A DNA stretch of 64,000 nt from Polynucleobacter sp. es-EL-1 (GCF_018687975.1 NZ_CP061310.1:620001-684000); one strand, 5' to 3'. Counted from the first letter of the stretch, positions 35,862-44,386 are shown. Notes: a model not told the origin generated them from the sequence alone. Program-made: numbers and translations.

Positions 35862-37921
35862 TTACAGTACAGGAGTATTACGAGTCATTGCTTGGAGATA
35901 TTAATCTATCTGCCAATATCGATGGATCGGCGGTTGAAATCAGTTTCCTTCGGCAGGCCCTGGATAAGCTTGTTGATTGTGGTGAAATCAATGATTACGA
36001 TCTAAATGAAGATGGGAATGACTCCTCGGGTATGTGGAGGATTGACGCCATCTCCGTTGATAATATCTCCGAAGCATCAACCGGTGCAATTTCTCTCTTC
36101 GTATCCTTATTCGATAACTCACCAACGCCATCGAATTTAATAAAAACAGATTTAGATTCATTGTTAAGAAAAGTTAAGAGATTTGTTGAGTATTCTCTTG
36201 AGAAGGACCCATATACTTTTTTTGAACCCGGTGGATTCGCTTTTGAAACAGCTCTTGAAATTAAAAATAATTTTAAGAGTAACGCCAATAATTTTCGAAT
36301 ATTTGTTATCTCTAACCGACCAGCTAGCTCCCGAATTAGTGGTATTCCACCAATTGAAATTCATGGCGTAAAGGCGGATGTAATCGTTTGGGACCTTAAT
36401 CGATTTTTTCAACTCGAGCTATCCGGAAGGGAGCGTGAAGACCTTGAAATTGATTTGTCAGATCGCCCGATAAAAGCCTTGCTAGCATCTAAGGCGGATG
36501 CGGACATGACATCAGTGCTGGCTGCTATCCCAGCCTCAACGCTTATTGACATTTATTCGAGATGGGGAGGGCGACTACTTGAGCAAAACGTTCGTAGCTT
36601 CTTGACATCAAAAGTAAAAGTTAATAAGGGCATTAGGGAGACTATTAAGTCTTCACCATCAAAGTTTTTTGCTTTTAATAATGGCATTACTGCAACAGCT
36701 GAATCAGCCACTCTAGAGGAGCGCAAGGATGGGTTGTACATAACGGCACTAAAGAATTTTCAAATTGTGAATGGCGGGCAGACAACAGCATCGCTCTATT
36801 CGGCTGCCACTAAAGATAATTTTGATATCTCAGAAATATTCGTTCAGATGAAGTTGTCTATAGTTAGCCAAGAAAAGGCCTCTGACATCGTTCCTTTTAT
36901 ATCCAGATATGCAAATTCGCAAAATAAGGTAACCGAAGCAGATTTATTTTCTAATCACCCATTTCATATTAGATTTGAGCAATTTTCCCGAAAAATCACG
37001 CCACACCCTAAACCCGGTTTCTTGGTCGGTGAGAGGTGGTTTTATGAGCGCGCTAGGGGTCAGTATGTGAATGAACAGGCTTATATGACTAAGACTGAAA
37101 GAATTAAGTTTCAGACCTTATACCCTAAGCAGCAGTTAATTACCAAAACCTCATTAGCTAAATACATTAATTCATTTGAAAAGATTCCTTTTGTGGTCAG
37201 CAAAGGGGCTGAGTTTAACTTCGGTAGATTTGCTGACAACATTGCAAAATTGTGGGAATCTTCCGAGGCGAACATTAACGAAGGTTTTTATAAGGCCTCT
37301 ATTGCCAAGGCAATTATTTTTAAAACCATTGAGAATTTAATCGCCTCTCAGAAGGGTTCTTGGTACCTTGGCCATCGAGATAAGCTGGTTCCATACACAA
37401 TTTCTTATGTAGCAAATGCCTTGTCGAGACATTCTAAGGAGATTGACTACGACTTAATTTGGCGAAGGCAGGAGGTACCTCAGGAATTGCAAGATCTTTA
37501 TCTTAAGGTTGCCGAAAGGGTCAACACTCTAATGCATGCATCTGATAGGCCTTTTGGTAACGTTGCAGAGTATGCAAAAAGAGAAGTTTTTTGGAATGTC
37601 GTTAAAAGTGATAGTTCAACTCTTGATATATCAAGCATTGAGAAGTCAACAATTGGCGCTAGGGAGTTAAGAGACGCCGTATTTTATGAGCGGCTTAATC
37701 AAACGTTACGAAATAATCAGGACCTCGCGGTCACAATTAAAGCCATCACACCTGAGAAGTGGGCCAATGTCGAGGCCTATGTCATAGATACCAATCAAGA
37801 TAATCCGGCAAAACTGACCCTCATTCGCAGGGCGGCAACTAGACCAGATTCCCTAACTGACCATCAGTGCAAAGCTTTAAATAAGATTCTGACTGACTAT
37901 GAATCACATTTCAGGGGGTAA
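35849..37921 (+). CDS. AIPR-family protein of defence operon
   Basis: A 690-residue protein of the AIPR (abortive infection phage resistance) family. The most typical stretch runs through GGRLLEQNVRSFLTSKVKVNKGIRETIKSSPSKFFAFNNGITATAE (about residues 235-285). It continues with FQIVNGGQTTASL and later FISRYANSQNKV. The N-terminal region (about 100-200) resembles the usual partner domain of these proteins. AIPR proteins are encoded beside Z1, DUF4420 and MORC proteins in defence loci. The molecular activity is not established from sequence; roles in abortive response or nucleic-acid binding are inferred. The gene overlaps the preceding one by 13 bases. Confidence 0.9.
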   Translation: MDELITVQEYYESLLGDINLSANIDGSAVEISFLRQALDKLVDCGEINDYDLNEDGNDSSGMWRIDAISVDNISEASTGAISLFVSLFDNSPTPSNLIKTDLDSLLRKVKRFVEYSLEKDPYTFFEPGGFAFETALEIKNNFKSNANNFRIFVISNRPASSRISGIPPIEIHGVKADVIVWDLNRFFQLELSGREREDLEIDLSDRPIKALLASKADADMTSVLAAIPASTLIDIYSRWGGRLLEQNVRSFLTSKVKVNKGIRETIKSSPSKFFAFNNGITATAESATLEERKDGLYITALKNFQIVNGGQTTASLYSAATKDNFDISEIFVQMKLSIVSQEKASDIVPFISRYANSQNKVTEADLFSNHPFHIRFEQFSRKITPHPKPGFLVGERWFYERARGQYVNEQAYMTKTERIKFQTLYPKQQLITKTSLAKYINSFEKIPFVVSKGAEFNFGRFADNIAKLWESSEANINEGFYKASIAKAIIFKTIENLIASQKGSWYLGHRDKLVPYTISYVANALSRHSKEIDYDLIWRRQEVPQELQDLYLKVAERVNTLMHASDRPFGNVAEYAKREVFWNVVKSDSSTLDISSIEKSTIGARELRDAVFYERLNQTLRNNQDLAVTIKAITPEKWANVEAYVIDTNQDNPAKLTLIRRAATRPDSLTDHQCKALNKILTDYESHFRG

Positions 37922-37922
37922 T

Positions 37923-38606
37923 ATGAGTTTGGCCGATTCTCTATGGGAAGAAGATGAAATCAGGGATGCGGTTATTGCATATAAGTCCATGCAAAACGAT
38001 ATCGCACTTGGAAATAAGATTGTAAAAAAGCAAATATATAAAACACTTTCCGAGAAGTGGGGTAGGTCTGAAAAATCCTACGAGATGCGCATGAGTAATA
38101 TCTCGGCAGTGCTTGCTCTTCATGGAAGATCTTGGATAAAGGGTTTAAAACCGCTTTCCAATGTCGGCACTAATGTTATGGCGGTAATAGAGAAGTGTCT
38201 CAATGAAGCCGAGGGAGCTACTGACTTTTCTAGCGCTCCGTTCGAGATTGAGGTAGCAAATAAAGTAAAAAGTGGGAAAATTGACAAGCCTATCGGGAAT
38301 GTACATCCTGGTAGCAGGCAATCAACGATAACTTTAATCGCAAGAGATCCTGACGTGAAAGCCTGGCTCTTGGTCAATGCCAATGGAGTTTGTGAGAATT
38401 GCAATTGCCAAGCCCCATTCATATCCTCAACTGGAATCCCTTATCTCGAAGTTCACCATGTAAAAAGGCTGGCTGACTCTGGGGCTGATACTCCGGAAAA
38501 TGCTGTAGCAGTTTGTCCAAATTGCCATAAAGCCTTGCACTATTCTGAGTCAAGAGATGTTATCGTTGAATCCTTATATGAACGAATTGCTAGGCTAGAA
38601 AGGTGA
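37923..38606 (+). CDS. HNH endonuclease of defence operon
   Basis: A 227-residue nuclease. An in-frame ATG lies 24 bases upstream inside the AIPR gene, but ATG 37923 follows a strong AGGGGG site and is preferred. The N-terminal ~100 residues are helical (IRDAVIAYKSMQ, YEMRMSNISAVLALHGRSWIKGLKP). The C-terminal HNH/McrA-like domain has zinc ligands CENC (157-160) and CPNC (about 198-201), the catalytic LEVHHVKRL (about 175-183), and NCHKALH. It gives the operon a second nuclease besides the PD-(D/E)XK protein. It is the last gene of the coupled run. Confidence 0.92.
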   Translation: MSLADSLWEEDEIRDAVIAYKSMQNDIALGNKIVKKQIYKTLSEKWGRSEKSYEMRMSNISAVLALHGRSWIKGLKPLSNVGTNVMAVIEKCLNEAEGATDFSSAPFEIEVANKVKSGKIDKPIGNVHPGSRQSTITLIARDPDVKAWLLVNANGVCENCNCQAPFISSTGIPYLEVHHVKRLADSGADTPENAVAVCPNCHKALHYSESRDVIVESLYERIARLER

Positions 38607-38659
38607 TCGTCCGTATTGGTTTTTTGTAGTCGTGTATTTGCGAAAATTATTCTGAAACA

Positions 38660-39031
38660 TTATTGATTTCCACTAATTAATTTTTCAATCAATTCCAAAA
38701 CGTTTTCTTGCGGGCTTAATTTCGGCTTTATGTAGCCTGTAGGTTTTCTACCCCTGGTATGGGTTCCAGTAAACATATTTAAACAGTCCCCAATATCTCG
38801 CAAAACTAAAAGAGCAATAGAAGCCCGCCTGTGTTCGGACTCTGCCTCTTTGGTCCTTTCACCGTTTTTAAATCGCCAATGCTTTGCACCTTTGGGCACA
38901 TTACGTGGATATTGAGGTTGGTGTATCGCACACGCATGCCTAGAGTTATATGCGCATGGATTCTTGCAGCGCTGCCCATGCCTAGTCAGAACTTGACATT
39001 GTTTGGCGCCATTTAGTACGCTGGGTAACAT
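38660..39031 (-). CDS. Small zinc-binding-like phage/island protein, 123 aa
   Basis: The N-terminal part has a Cys/His pattern (CQVLTRHGQRCKNPCAYNSRHACAIH) that looks like a compact zinc knuckle. It is followed by PKGAKHWRFKNGERTKEAESEHRRA, reminiscent of the GAPKGNxNALKHG motif of small phage and transposon-associated proteins. The C-terminus is helical. A role in nucleic-acid binding is plausible, not shown. It is convergent with the HNH gene, and its upstream region is the 37-bp-arm inverted repeat beside the primase gene. Confidence 0.75.
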   Translation of the reverse strand: MLPSVLNGAKQCQVLTRHGQRCKNPCAYNSRHACAIHQPQYPRNVPKGAKHWRFKNGERTKEAESEHRRASIALLVLRDIGDCLNMFTGTHTRGRKPTGYIKPKLSPQENVLELIEKLISGNQ

Positions 39032-39125
39032 AGTGCGGTATTAGACATTTAAAAAAATATGGTGTAGGGGGTCCTTGGGTGGCTAACTATTTTATTTTCC
39101 GTATTAAAAGGGTTTATTAGGGCAT

Positions 39126-39224
39126 TTCGTGGGTTTCGTAGGTATACCCCCACCGTATTTTTTAGCTCACTGGTAATGAACAATTGCAAAAATACGGTGG
39201 GGGGGTACCCACAAAACCCACGAA
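39126..39224. repeat. 37-bp-arm inverted repeat beside primase gene
   Basis: The arms 39126-39162 and 39188-39224 are inverted repeats, 37 bp each with four mismatches, around a 25-bp centre. Each arm contains a G/C-rich core (ACCCCCACCGTA-like, ending in a T/A run) and a TTCGTGGGTTT box. The repeat fills most of the 200-bp gap between the replication gene (39232-41613) and the small gene at 38660-39031. Reading options are a replication origin for the element, a bidirectional terminator, or an operator. No coding frame covers it. Confidence 0.8.
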
Positions 39225-39231
39225 GCCTTGC

Positions 39232-41613
39232 TCATAGATAAGACTCAGAAATGCGCGGATTTATTTTGTAAACAGTCGTCTTTCTTCCTCCGTTTTCAGA
39301 TAAATGCTCAGTTAGCCAGTTATGTTCAACCAGTGCATTTACTGCCAAAAACACTGCATCTTTATTTGACAGGTTTGCCCAGCCCTTGTGAAGAACGTTG
39401 CGCTGTGTAAAGCCGTCCACTAACCTGCCTTGTAATAGCTTCTTGGCTAGCGCTTTTGTGGGGGCGGAATCCAGCCCATTAACTGAGCCGTAAGTTCTCT
39501 TGGCATGGGACTTCAGATACTTTGCAAATTGAAGTGCTGTTCTAAGACTTGCTTCAGATATTGGTCCTTGATGACCGTTTATCAAGTGGAACAATAACGC
39601 TAATCCTGGAACTAGACTTCGGTATTTAGCAAAGTGACTGTGCTCAGCTGGAGCAAGCGCCCCAGTACGTAGCATTTTTTCATTCCTCTGATACCAGTCA
39701 TTAAATAGCACCTGCGCTGCGATATCAAAATGTAAAAGCAATACTCCAGCTGAATTTTTGGTGGAACCAGCTATACCTGTGTTGCTGAGTTGATTTAGGG
39801 AGTCGATTGCCTGATGCATTTGTGCAAGAGCCTCTTTATTGGATGGCCTATCAATGAGTTCGAAGTCGCCAGTTAGGTCTGGCCAAGCTAAAAGTTGGAA
39901 GCGCTGCAGTAATCCATCATTTTTGGAGTTACCGCTTTGAGCGTGCCGAACATACGCCTTAACTCTGTCTGGCTGGAAACCACCAAACACTGCTAATTGA
40001 TAGCGAGTTAAGGTAATGGAATCGCGAGTTACTCTATCAAAGGTATAGTTACCTTGTCCGCCCCAGCCTGATAAGTAAAAGCCACGCGCTGCTTCTTGTC
40101 CTGGCGTATCCAGAGATTGAAGGAGGCCGGTAAGCTCATCTGCTAAAGCGAGTATTCCCCTGGGGTTTTCAGACAGTATTTCGCCTAATGCTTGGTAAGT
40201 TACATCGTTAACTATGTATCGAGCCTTTATTGGCTTTATTGGCTCGACTGGGAAAGTTGTCGATTTTCCAGACTTAAACGATGTCATTGCTTTATCAAAT
40301 GCTATCTTGTCAGTGCGATACTGTGCACAGTCTTTTTTATATTGAGCTACTGCGATATCTTCTAGGTGCTGAAGCGGTTTAAGTGATGCATTAAGGGCTG
40401 GCGTCTTCATTGAACCTGGGGAGCCGATAATCCCTCCCCAAAAGCCAGCATGTACAACCCATGAGTCATCAAACTCCTTGGGAAGAATGCCTACAGTGTT
40501 ACCTAATGCGGTGCCGGCACCAACTATTGTGGGGATGGCAACATAGTCAAGTGGGCAGCTTAGTCTCTCAGCAATATCTAAGCAGCCTTTTCGCAATCCC
40601 TCAGGTAGCCATTCTGGATCGAGCTCTAGGACAGGGAGCAAATCTCCAGGTAATTTTTGAGGTTCTGGCCAATCAATTTGATCTGGTGGCGACTCAGGCG
40701 AATCTGCATTACTTCGTTTGGCAGGATTTATCCAGCCTTGTCGCTGTGCCTCGGCAAATATATGCCTATAGTCAATGCTTGTTGGAGCTAACGAGTCCCA
40801 AGTGTCTGCCGCATCAAATGGATCATACTTTTTAGAGGTCATTGACCACTCTATCCATAAGCCACGGCCTACATCACCAAGGTTTTTTAAAGCAAGACCG
40901 GATTTAATCCAATCTTTGCGATCATCCGCTCGAATGTGAAGTAGGGCGCTGCGTAAATTTTGAATATCAGAAGGGTGTAAGTTTGTTGCCGGCGGTGAAC
41001 TTTGTAATAGTGAGTCTAAAAGAGAGTTGCCTTGCACAACGGCATTTTTTGGTATTGTTCTCTCTTGCCACACTTGCAACAACTGCTTGGGGATTATGGG
41101 TATGTGACGCCAATCCCCCTTACCAGCCCATTTATATTCCGCACCAGTTTCTGGGTGAATAGAGGGTGGCAATAAATCCTGAACGGTTTTTCCATTGCTT
41201 GATGCACTACGAAATTCCAAGACCATAGCTTTTGTCTCTGGATCTGTTATCTGGCATGTTTCCATGAAGCCAGCCTCTGGAGGTAATCTGTATAACAGCT
41301 TACCCCGATTGTTGCGACCCGAGCTAACTTGTAATGCATCATCTGCATCCAAAAGAGCCTGTAAGTCCACCCCCCGATCTGCCAAGTATTTACTGGCTAA
41401 AGTGAAGTCATCAATATCCAGTGCGGCAGTGGCTGATGGTTCACAGTAAAGATGCGCGATTCCAACATTTCCACTAATTGCCGAAGCATGCCTTGGGTCT
41501 GTGACTGCGTTCTCACGGTTATTCCACCCTTTAGCTTTAGGCCCTTTTTCTCCCTTTGGAATAGGTACCAATGCAAGGCCATGACTTATATATTCGCTTA
41601 TTAGTGCATTCAT
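39232..41613 (-). CDS. PrimPol plus DUF3987 replication protein, 793 aa
   Basis: A two-domain replication protein of the kind carried by satellites and islands. Residues about 1-190 are a primase-polymerase domain (LALVPIPKGEKGPKAKGWNN, then ALDIDDF with the catalytic aspartates). From about residue 335 a DUF3987 helicase-like ATPase follows, with Walker A GSPGSMKT and Walker B LALADELTGLL. A longer frame begins 84 bases upstream, but the ATG at 41613 overlaps the stop of the preceding gene (ATGA) and gives the normal PrimPol start MNALISEYISHG. Likely role: priming and unwinding when the element replicates after excision. A large inverted repeat lies right downstream. Confidence 0.9.
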   Translation of the reverse strand: MNALISEYISHGLALVPIPKGEKGPKAKGWNNRENAVTDPRHASAISGNVGIAHLYCEPSATAALDIDDFTLASKYLADRGVDLQALLDADDALQVSSGRNNRGKLLYRLPPEAGFMETCQITDPETKAMVLEFRSASSNGKTVQDLLPPSIHPETGAEYKWAGKGDWRHIPIIPKQLLQVWQERTIPKNAVVQGNSLLDSLLQSSPPATNLHPSDIQNLRSALLHIRADDRKDWIKSGLALKNLGDVGRGLWIEWSMTSKKYDPFDAADTWDSLAPTSIDYRHIFAEAQRQGWINPAKRSNADSPESPPDQIDWPEPQKLPGDLLPVLELDPEWLPEGLRKGCLDIAERLSCPLDYVAIPTIVGAGTALGNTVGILPKEFDDSWVVHAGFWGGIIGSPGSMKTPALNASLKPLQHLEDIAVAQYKKDCAQYRTDKIAFDKAMTSFKSGKSTTFPVEPIKPIKARYIVNDVTYQALGEILSENPRGILALADELTGLLQSLDTPGQEAARGFYLSGWGGQGNYTFDRVTRDSITLTRYQLAVFGGFQPDRVKAYVRHAQSGNSKNDGLLQRFQLLAWPDLTGDFELIDRPSNKEALAQMHQAIDSLNQLSNTGIAGSTKNSAGVLLLHFDIAAQVLFNDWYQRNEKMLRTGALAPAEHSHFAKYRSLVPGLALLFHLINGHQGPISEASLRTALQFAKYLKSHAKRTYGSVNGLDSAPTKALAKKLLQGRLVDGFTQRNVLHKGWANLSNKDAVFLAVNALVEHNWLTEHLSENGGRKTTVYKINPRISESYL

Positions 41614-42098
41614 AGAGCAACCCCTTTGGTAGCAAGTGCTGTGATCAGTGCCTCCAAGCGAACGAGTACATCCTTGGAATTTTCTTTTGAGATCCATGGG
41701 GCAGTGTCATCCATAAAAAAATTACCATCGACGCTATTTGCCCATCCCTGGAAGTGAAAATAGTGCGGCCTTATTTGAACAACCTCAGCATGACTAATAT
41801 GCATGTGCGTATAGGCGCTGTAATCAACCATGTTTGACCAATTAGTTCCCAAAGGCCTATAGTCTCGATTCACTAAGATGTATACACCAGGAGTTTCGGT
41901 CTCGTGAACAAGATATGGGATATATGGCCGAAGACTTTGAATAGCTTTTTTATTAAATTTATTCCACGGATCAGCATTAAGGCCAGATGCATACCGAAGA
42001 CTCTTAATGGATGAAATAATTTGCTGCTGCCATATAGGCAAGCTGTCAAATGAAATTTGCTTTGTGGGATTGCGTTTTGTAGATTGTTTAGCTAGCAT
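41610..42098 (-). CDS. Unknown island protein coupled to primase gene, 162 aa
   Basis: I do not recognise the family. The product is soluble, basic at the N-terminus (MLAKQSTKRNPTKQ) and rich in aromatic and His residues in the middle (SAYTHMHISHAEVVQIRPHYFHFQGWANSV), which could form a metal site. The C-terminal part is helical. Its stop overlaps the start of the primase gene (ATGA), so it is translationally coupled to the replication protein and probably helps replication or its control. Confidence 0.7.
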   Translation of the reverse strand: MLAKQSTKRNPTKQISFDSLPIWQQQIISSIKSLRYASGLNADPWNKFNKKAIQSLRPYIPYLVHETETPGVYILVNRDYRPLGTNWSNMVDYSAYTHMHISHAEVVQIRPHYFHFQGWANSVDGNFFMDDTAPWISKENSKDVLVRLEALITALATKGVAL

Positions 42099-42190
42099 GG
42101 ATTAGTGCCTCATTAATTAATGTGAAGTTGGTAGGGGGGTAGAGTTAGATTCGGGTTGCGGCACGATCTGACTCATTTTTATCTTGGATT

Positions 42191-42379
42191 TCATAGGCGC
42201 TCTGCAGCGATGCGGGATTTAAGCCACGCGTCGATTGCGTCACTTGGCCAGCCCGTACTTCTTGCAGTGAGCTTGACCCCTGGAGGGAAGAGATTAAGTC
42301 GGATTTGCTTGTAAATCGAAGAAGGCCTTAGGCCTGTGATTTCACAAACTTCTTTGATGCGATAGATCTTTATTGGCAT
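42191..42379 (-). CDS. AlpA-like HTH regulator, 62 aa
   Basis: A small MerR-like winged-helix protein: KIYRIKEVCEITGLRPSSIYKQIRLNLFPPGVKLTARSTGWPSDAIDAWLKSR. The pattern (HTH turn at TGLRPSSIY, wing with FPPGVKL, and GWPSDAIDAWL) is that of AlpA of CP4-57. AlpA-type proteins are known to activate integrase or excision in P4-like islands. It sits between the integrase and replication genes, as usual. Start ATG is 42379. Confidence 0.92.
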   Translation of the reverse strand: MPIKIYRIKEVCEITGLRPSSIYKQIRLNLFPPGVKLTARSTGWPSDAIDAWLKSRIAAERL

Positions 42380-42474
42380 TTATGGAGCCCTCAGTGGTTA
42401 TGAAGACTCCATTGAAAAATATAGGATTGCTTTAAGTTGGCTATGTATTTCCTATACAACAATGCTTAGATTAG

Positions 42475-42972
42475 CTAGCGTTTTGGGCGCCCCCTAGAGT
42501 TCATACCCTGTCTTTTCTTGGTTGCCGCCTCTTTTTCTTTATATTTAGCAATCTCCGCTTTCAGCTTTTCAATTTCTAAAGATTTTTCGATTGTTATGGC
42601 AAACATAGCATCGGGATCATTTCGTTCTGCATCGCTAAGGTCTGTGGGGATTGCACTAATCTCGATAACTTCGTTTACGGACACATTAAAGCTTGCCTTG
42701 AAAGGGCACGCGGGAGTGCGGAACTCTTTTAATGGCCCTCGACGTTTATATAGCCACTCACCAAGGTCTTGGCATCTGTATTGCTCACGCTCTCGCTCGC
42801 CTTCATTCAAAATGACTTTCGACCTTATTGGATCGGGAACCTCTTTTTTAAAATCTGAAATGTAGTTGCGAGATCTTTCCGTCGCCTCCTTGCTTGTTTT
42901 GCCGCATTTAACAAGATGATTGGTAATAGCATCCTCTATGACATGTCGAGTTACGTAACCTTTTTTAGCCAT
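42475..42972 (-). CDS. Unknown coiled-coil protein, 165 aa
   Basis: The protein has a basic N-terminus, a central domain with two cysteines, and a C-terminal coiled-coil-like stretch (IEKSLEIEKLKAEIAKYKEKEAATKK), ending in an Arg/Lys-rich tail (GMNSRGRPKR) that looks able to bind DNA. It begins two bases after the integrase stop and is cotranscribed with it. A directionality or accessory recombination role would fit the position but is not supported by any recognised domain. Confidence 0.7.
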   Translation of the reverse strand: MAKKGYVTRHVIEDAITNHLVKCGKTSKEATERSRNYISDFKKEVPDPIRSKVILNEGEREREQYRCQDLGEWLYKRRGPLKEFRTPACPFKASFNVSVNEVIEISAIPTDLSDAERNDPDAMFAITIEKSLEIEKLKAEIAKYKEKEAATKKRQGMNSRGRPKR

Positions 42973-42974
42973 AT

Positions 42975-44219
42975 TTAAGCTGCCCTAAGTGAAGTAACAT
43001 TCGCATTCATTTGGTTGCCCGTAGCTTTTGCATCGCACCAGTCTGCAAACCATTGCATCATTTTGATTCGCTCATCCATGAAGTTAGAGCGTAGATAGGC
43101 TCTGCGAATCTTGTTTTTCTCTGCATGATCTAGTTGCCGCTCAATAGCATCTGGATTAAATCTATTTTCATTTAAAACATCTGTAATTAAGGACCTCAGC
43201 CCATGAGCTGTTACTACAAACCCAAGTCTGTGTAAGGCAAGTCGTAAAGTATTCTCCGACATAATTTTATGTTTGCCTCTGCCTGGGAAAATGTAGCTAT
43301 TACTGTCGCGATACGTTAGCGGCTTGATTGAGAGCAGAGCAGAAATTGCCTGTGATGGAAGTGGGACTTGATGTTCTCTGCCACTTTTCATTCTCGTGGT
43401 GGGTATAGTCCAGGTGGCATTTTCAAAATCAATTTCACCCCATAGTGCGCCACGGATGGAGTTATCTCTTAGGCCAGTGTAGAGTGCTAGGCGTAAGGCG
43501 CAAACAGTCTTGGCATCAAGTTTTTGATCTGTACCAGTTACATTTAGCGCATTAATCAGGTCGCCTACTTTGTTTTGGGGTAGGGCGGAAAAATGCTTAA
43601 CTGGCGGCTTTTTAAAGTAGGGGTTGTCAGCCATATCTCGCGCTGGATTAATAGTTCCCCTGTGGGTTGCTCTTGCATATGAGAATATTTGCGCTGCTAT
43701 TCCACGTGCTCTACGCGCTGATTCCTTTGTACCCTTGTCGTAGGACGCTTTAATGATCGTATAAAGATATGCCTCTTTAATGGAGTCGATTGGCATTCTT
43801 TCCAGGTCTGGCAGTAGGTAGCGCTTTAACAGTCCATCGTTTCGCTCGTAATAATGCGCGCTCCATTCGGATTCATTATGCGCAAGCCATTCTCTAGCAA
43901 TAGCACCGAAGGTAGCCTCGCCCTTGGTTATCTGGTTTGCCTTTGCTACTCGATTAACAGTAGACGGGTTATCGCCCTTAGCAACGTGCTGCCTGGCTTC
44001 ATCAATCTTCGCTCTCGCGATTTGTAAAGTAACTTTTGGGTAGGCGCCAAGTCCAGAAGACATCTCTTTGCCGCCAAGCCGATAGCGATATATCCACGTG
44101 CGACTGCCGTCGGGACGGATACGTAAACGCAGCCCAGCGCCATCGTTCAAATAGTAAAGTTTGGCCTTAGCTTTTGCAGCTTTGCATGAAGCTTCAGTTA
44201 GTAATTTTTCGGCAGCCAT
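42975..44219 (-). CDS. P4-type tyrosine integrase
   Basis: A 414-residue site-specific recombinase. The N-terminal DUF4102-like arm-binding domain (LTEASCKAAKAKAKLYYLNDGAGLRLRIRPDGSRTWIYRYR) is followed by a SAM-like core-binding domain and the catalytic domain. Catalytic residues are visible as Arg in LYTGLRDNSIRGALW, His-x-x-Arg in AHGLRS, His in RQLDHAEKN and the nucleophile Tyr in RRAYLRSNF. A GTG 21 bases upstream is in frame, but ATG 44219 has a GGAG site and gives the usual MAAEKLLTEAS start. The gene lies 151 bp from attR, and its ribosome-site region overlaps the right-hand GTACCCA repeats, which suggests self-regulation. Confidence 0.95.
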   Translation of the reverse strand: MAAEKLLTEASCKAAKAKAKLYYLNDGAGLRLRIRPDGSRTWIYRYRLGGKEMSSGLGAYPKVTLQIARAKIDEARQHVAKGDNPSTVNRVAKANQITKGEATFGAIAREWLAHNESEWSAHYYERNDGLLKRYLLPDLERMPIDSIKEAYLYTIIKASYDKGTKESARRARGIAAQIFSYARATHRGTINPARDMADNPYFKKPPVKHFSALPQNKVGDLINALNVTGTDQKLDAKTVCALRLALYTGLRDNSIRGALWGEIDFENATWTIPTTRMKSGREHQVPLPSQAISALLSIKPLTYRDSNSYIFPGRGKHKIMSENTLRLALHRLGFVVTAHGLRSLITDVLNENRFNPDAIERQLDHAEKNKIRRAYLRSNFMDERIKMMQWFADWCDAKATGNQMNANVTSLRAA

Positions 44220-44224
44220 TAAGT

Positions 44225-44249
44225 TCTCCAGTACCCACACCAGTACCCA
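44225..44249. repeat. Right paired GTACCCA sites (candidate integrase arm sites)
   Basis: TCTCCAGTACCCACA (44225-44239) is identical to 24018-24032 and is followed 12 bp later by a second GTACCCA (44243). It lies directly upstream of the integrase ATG, over its ribosome-binding region. Confidence 0.6.
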
Positions 44250-44369
44250 ATTTTACTGTAGCTTTTGGTGTAGTGCTATGAAGTGCAATAACTTAAAGTA
44301 CCCGTATTTATTGGGTTTAAAGGCGATTTATAGATTATGGTGAAGCTCTGTAAAGCCCAATTCGCCGCA

Positions 44370-44383
44370 CACCTCTTCCGCCA
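44370..44383 (+). repeat. attR, 14-bp direct repeat
   Basis: CACCTCTTCCGCCA, a copy of the last 14 bases of tRNA-Ser, 20.4 kb away from the intact gene. No other tRNA sequence surrounds it. Confidence 0.85.
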
Positions 44384-44386
44384 AAT

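Larger units (their letters stand above)
23943..44383. mobile_element. 20.4-kb integrative element in tRNA-Ser
   Basis: The segment between two copies of CACCTCTTCCGCCA (the tRNA-Ser 3' end and 44370-44383) carries a P4-type integrase, an AlpA-like regulator, a PrimPol/DUF3987 replication protein, a six-gene defence operon and many small orphan genes. It interrupts otherwise ordinary core genes. Much of it, especially 29.6-38.6 kb, is visibly richer in A+T than the flanks. The integrase lies at the end away from the intact tRNA and is transcribed leftward. No structural phage genes or conjugation genes are seen, so it looks like a satellite-type or non-conjugative defence island. Mobility is inferred. 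Confidence 0.88.

Noticed and set aside
41614..41697. Longer start of the primase gene
   Set aside because: It would lie wholly inside the upstream gene; the ATGA-coupled start at 41613 gives the normal PrimPol beginning.
44220..44240. Longer integrase start (GTG at 44240)
   Set aside because: ATG 44219 has a GGAG ribosome site at a good distance and gives the family-typical N-terminus; the extra codons lie inside the GTACCCA repeats.
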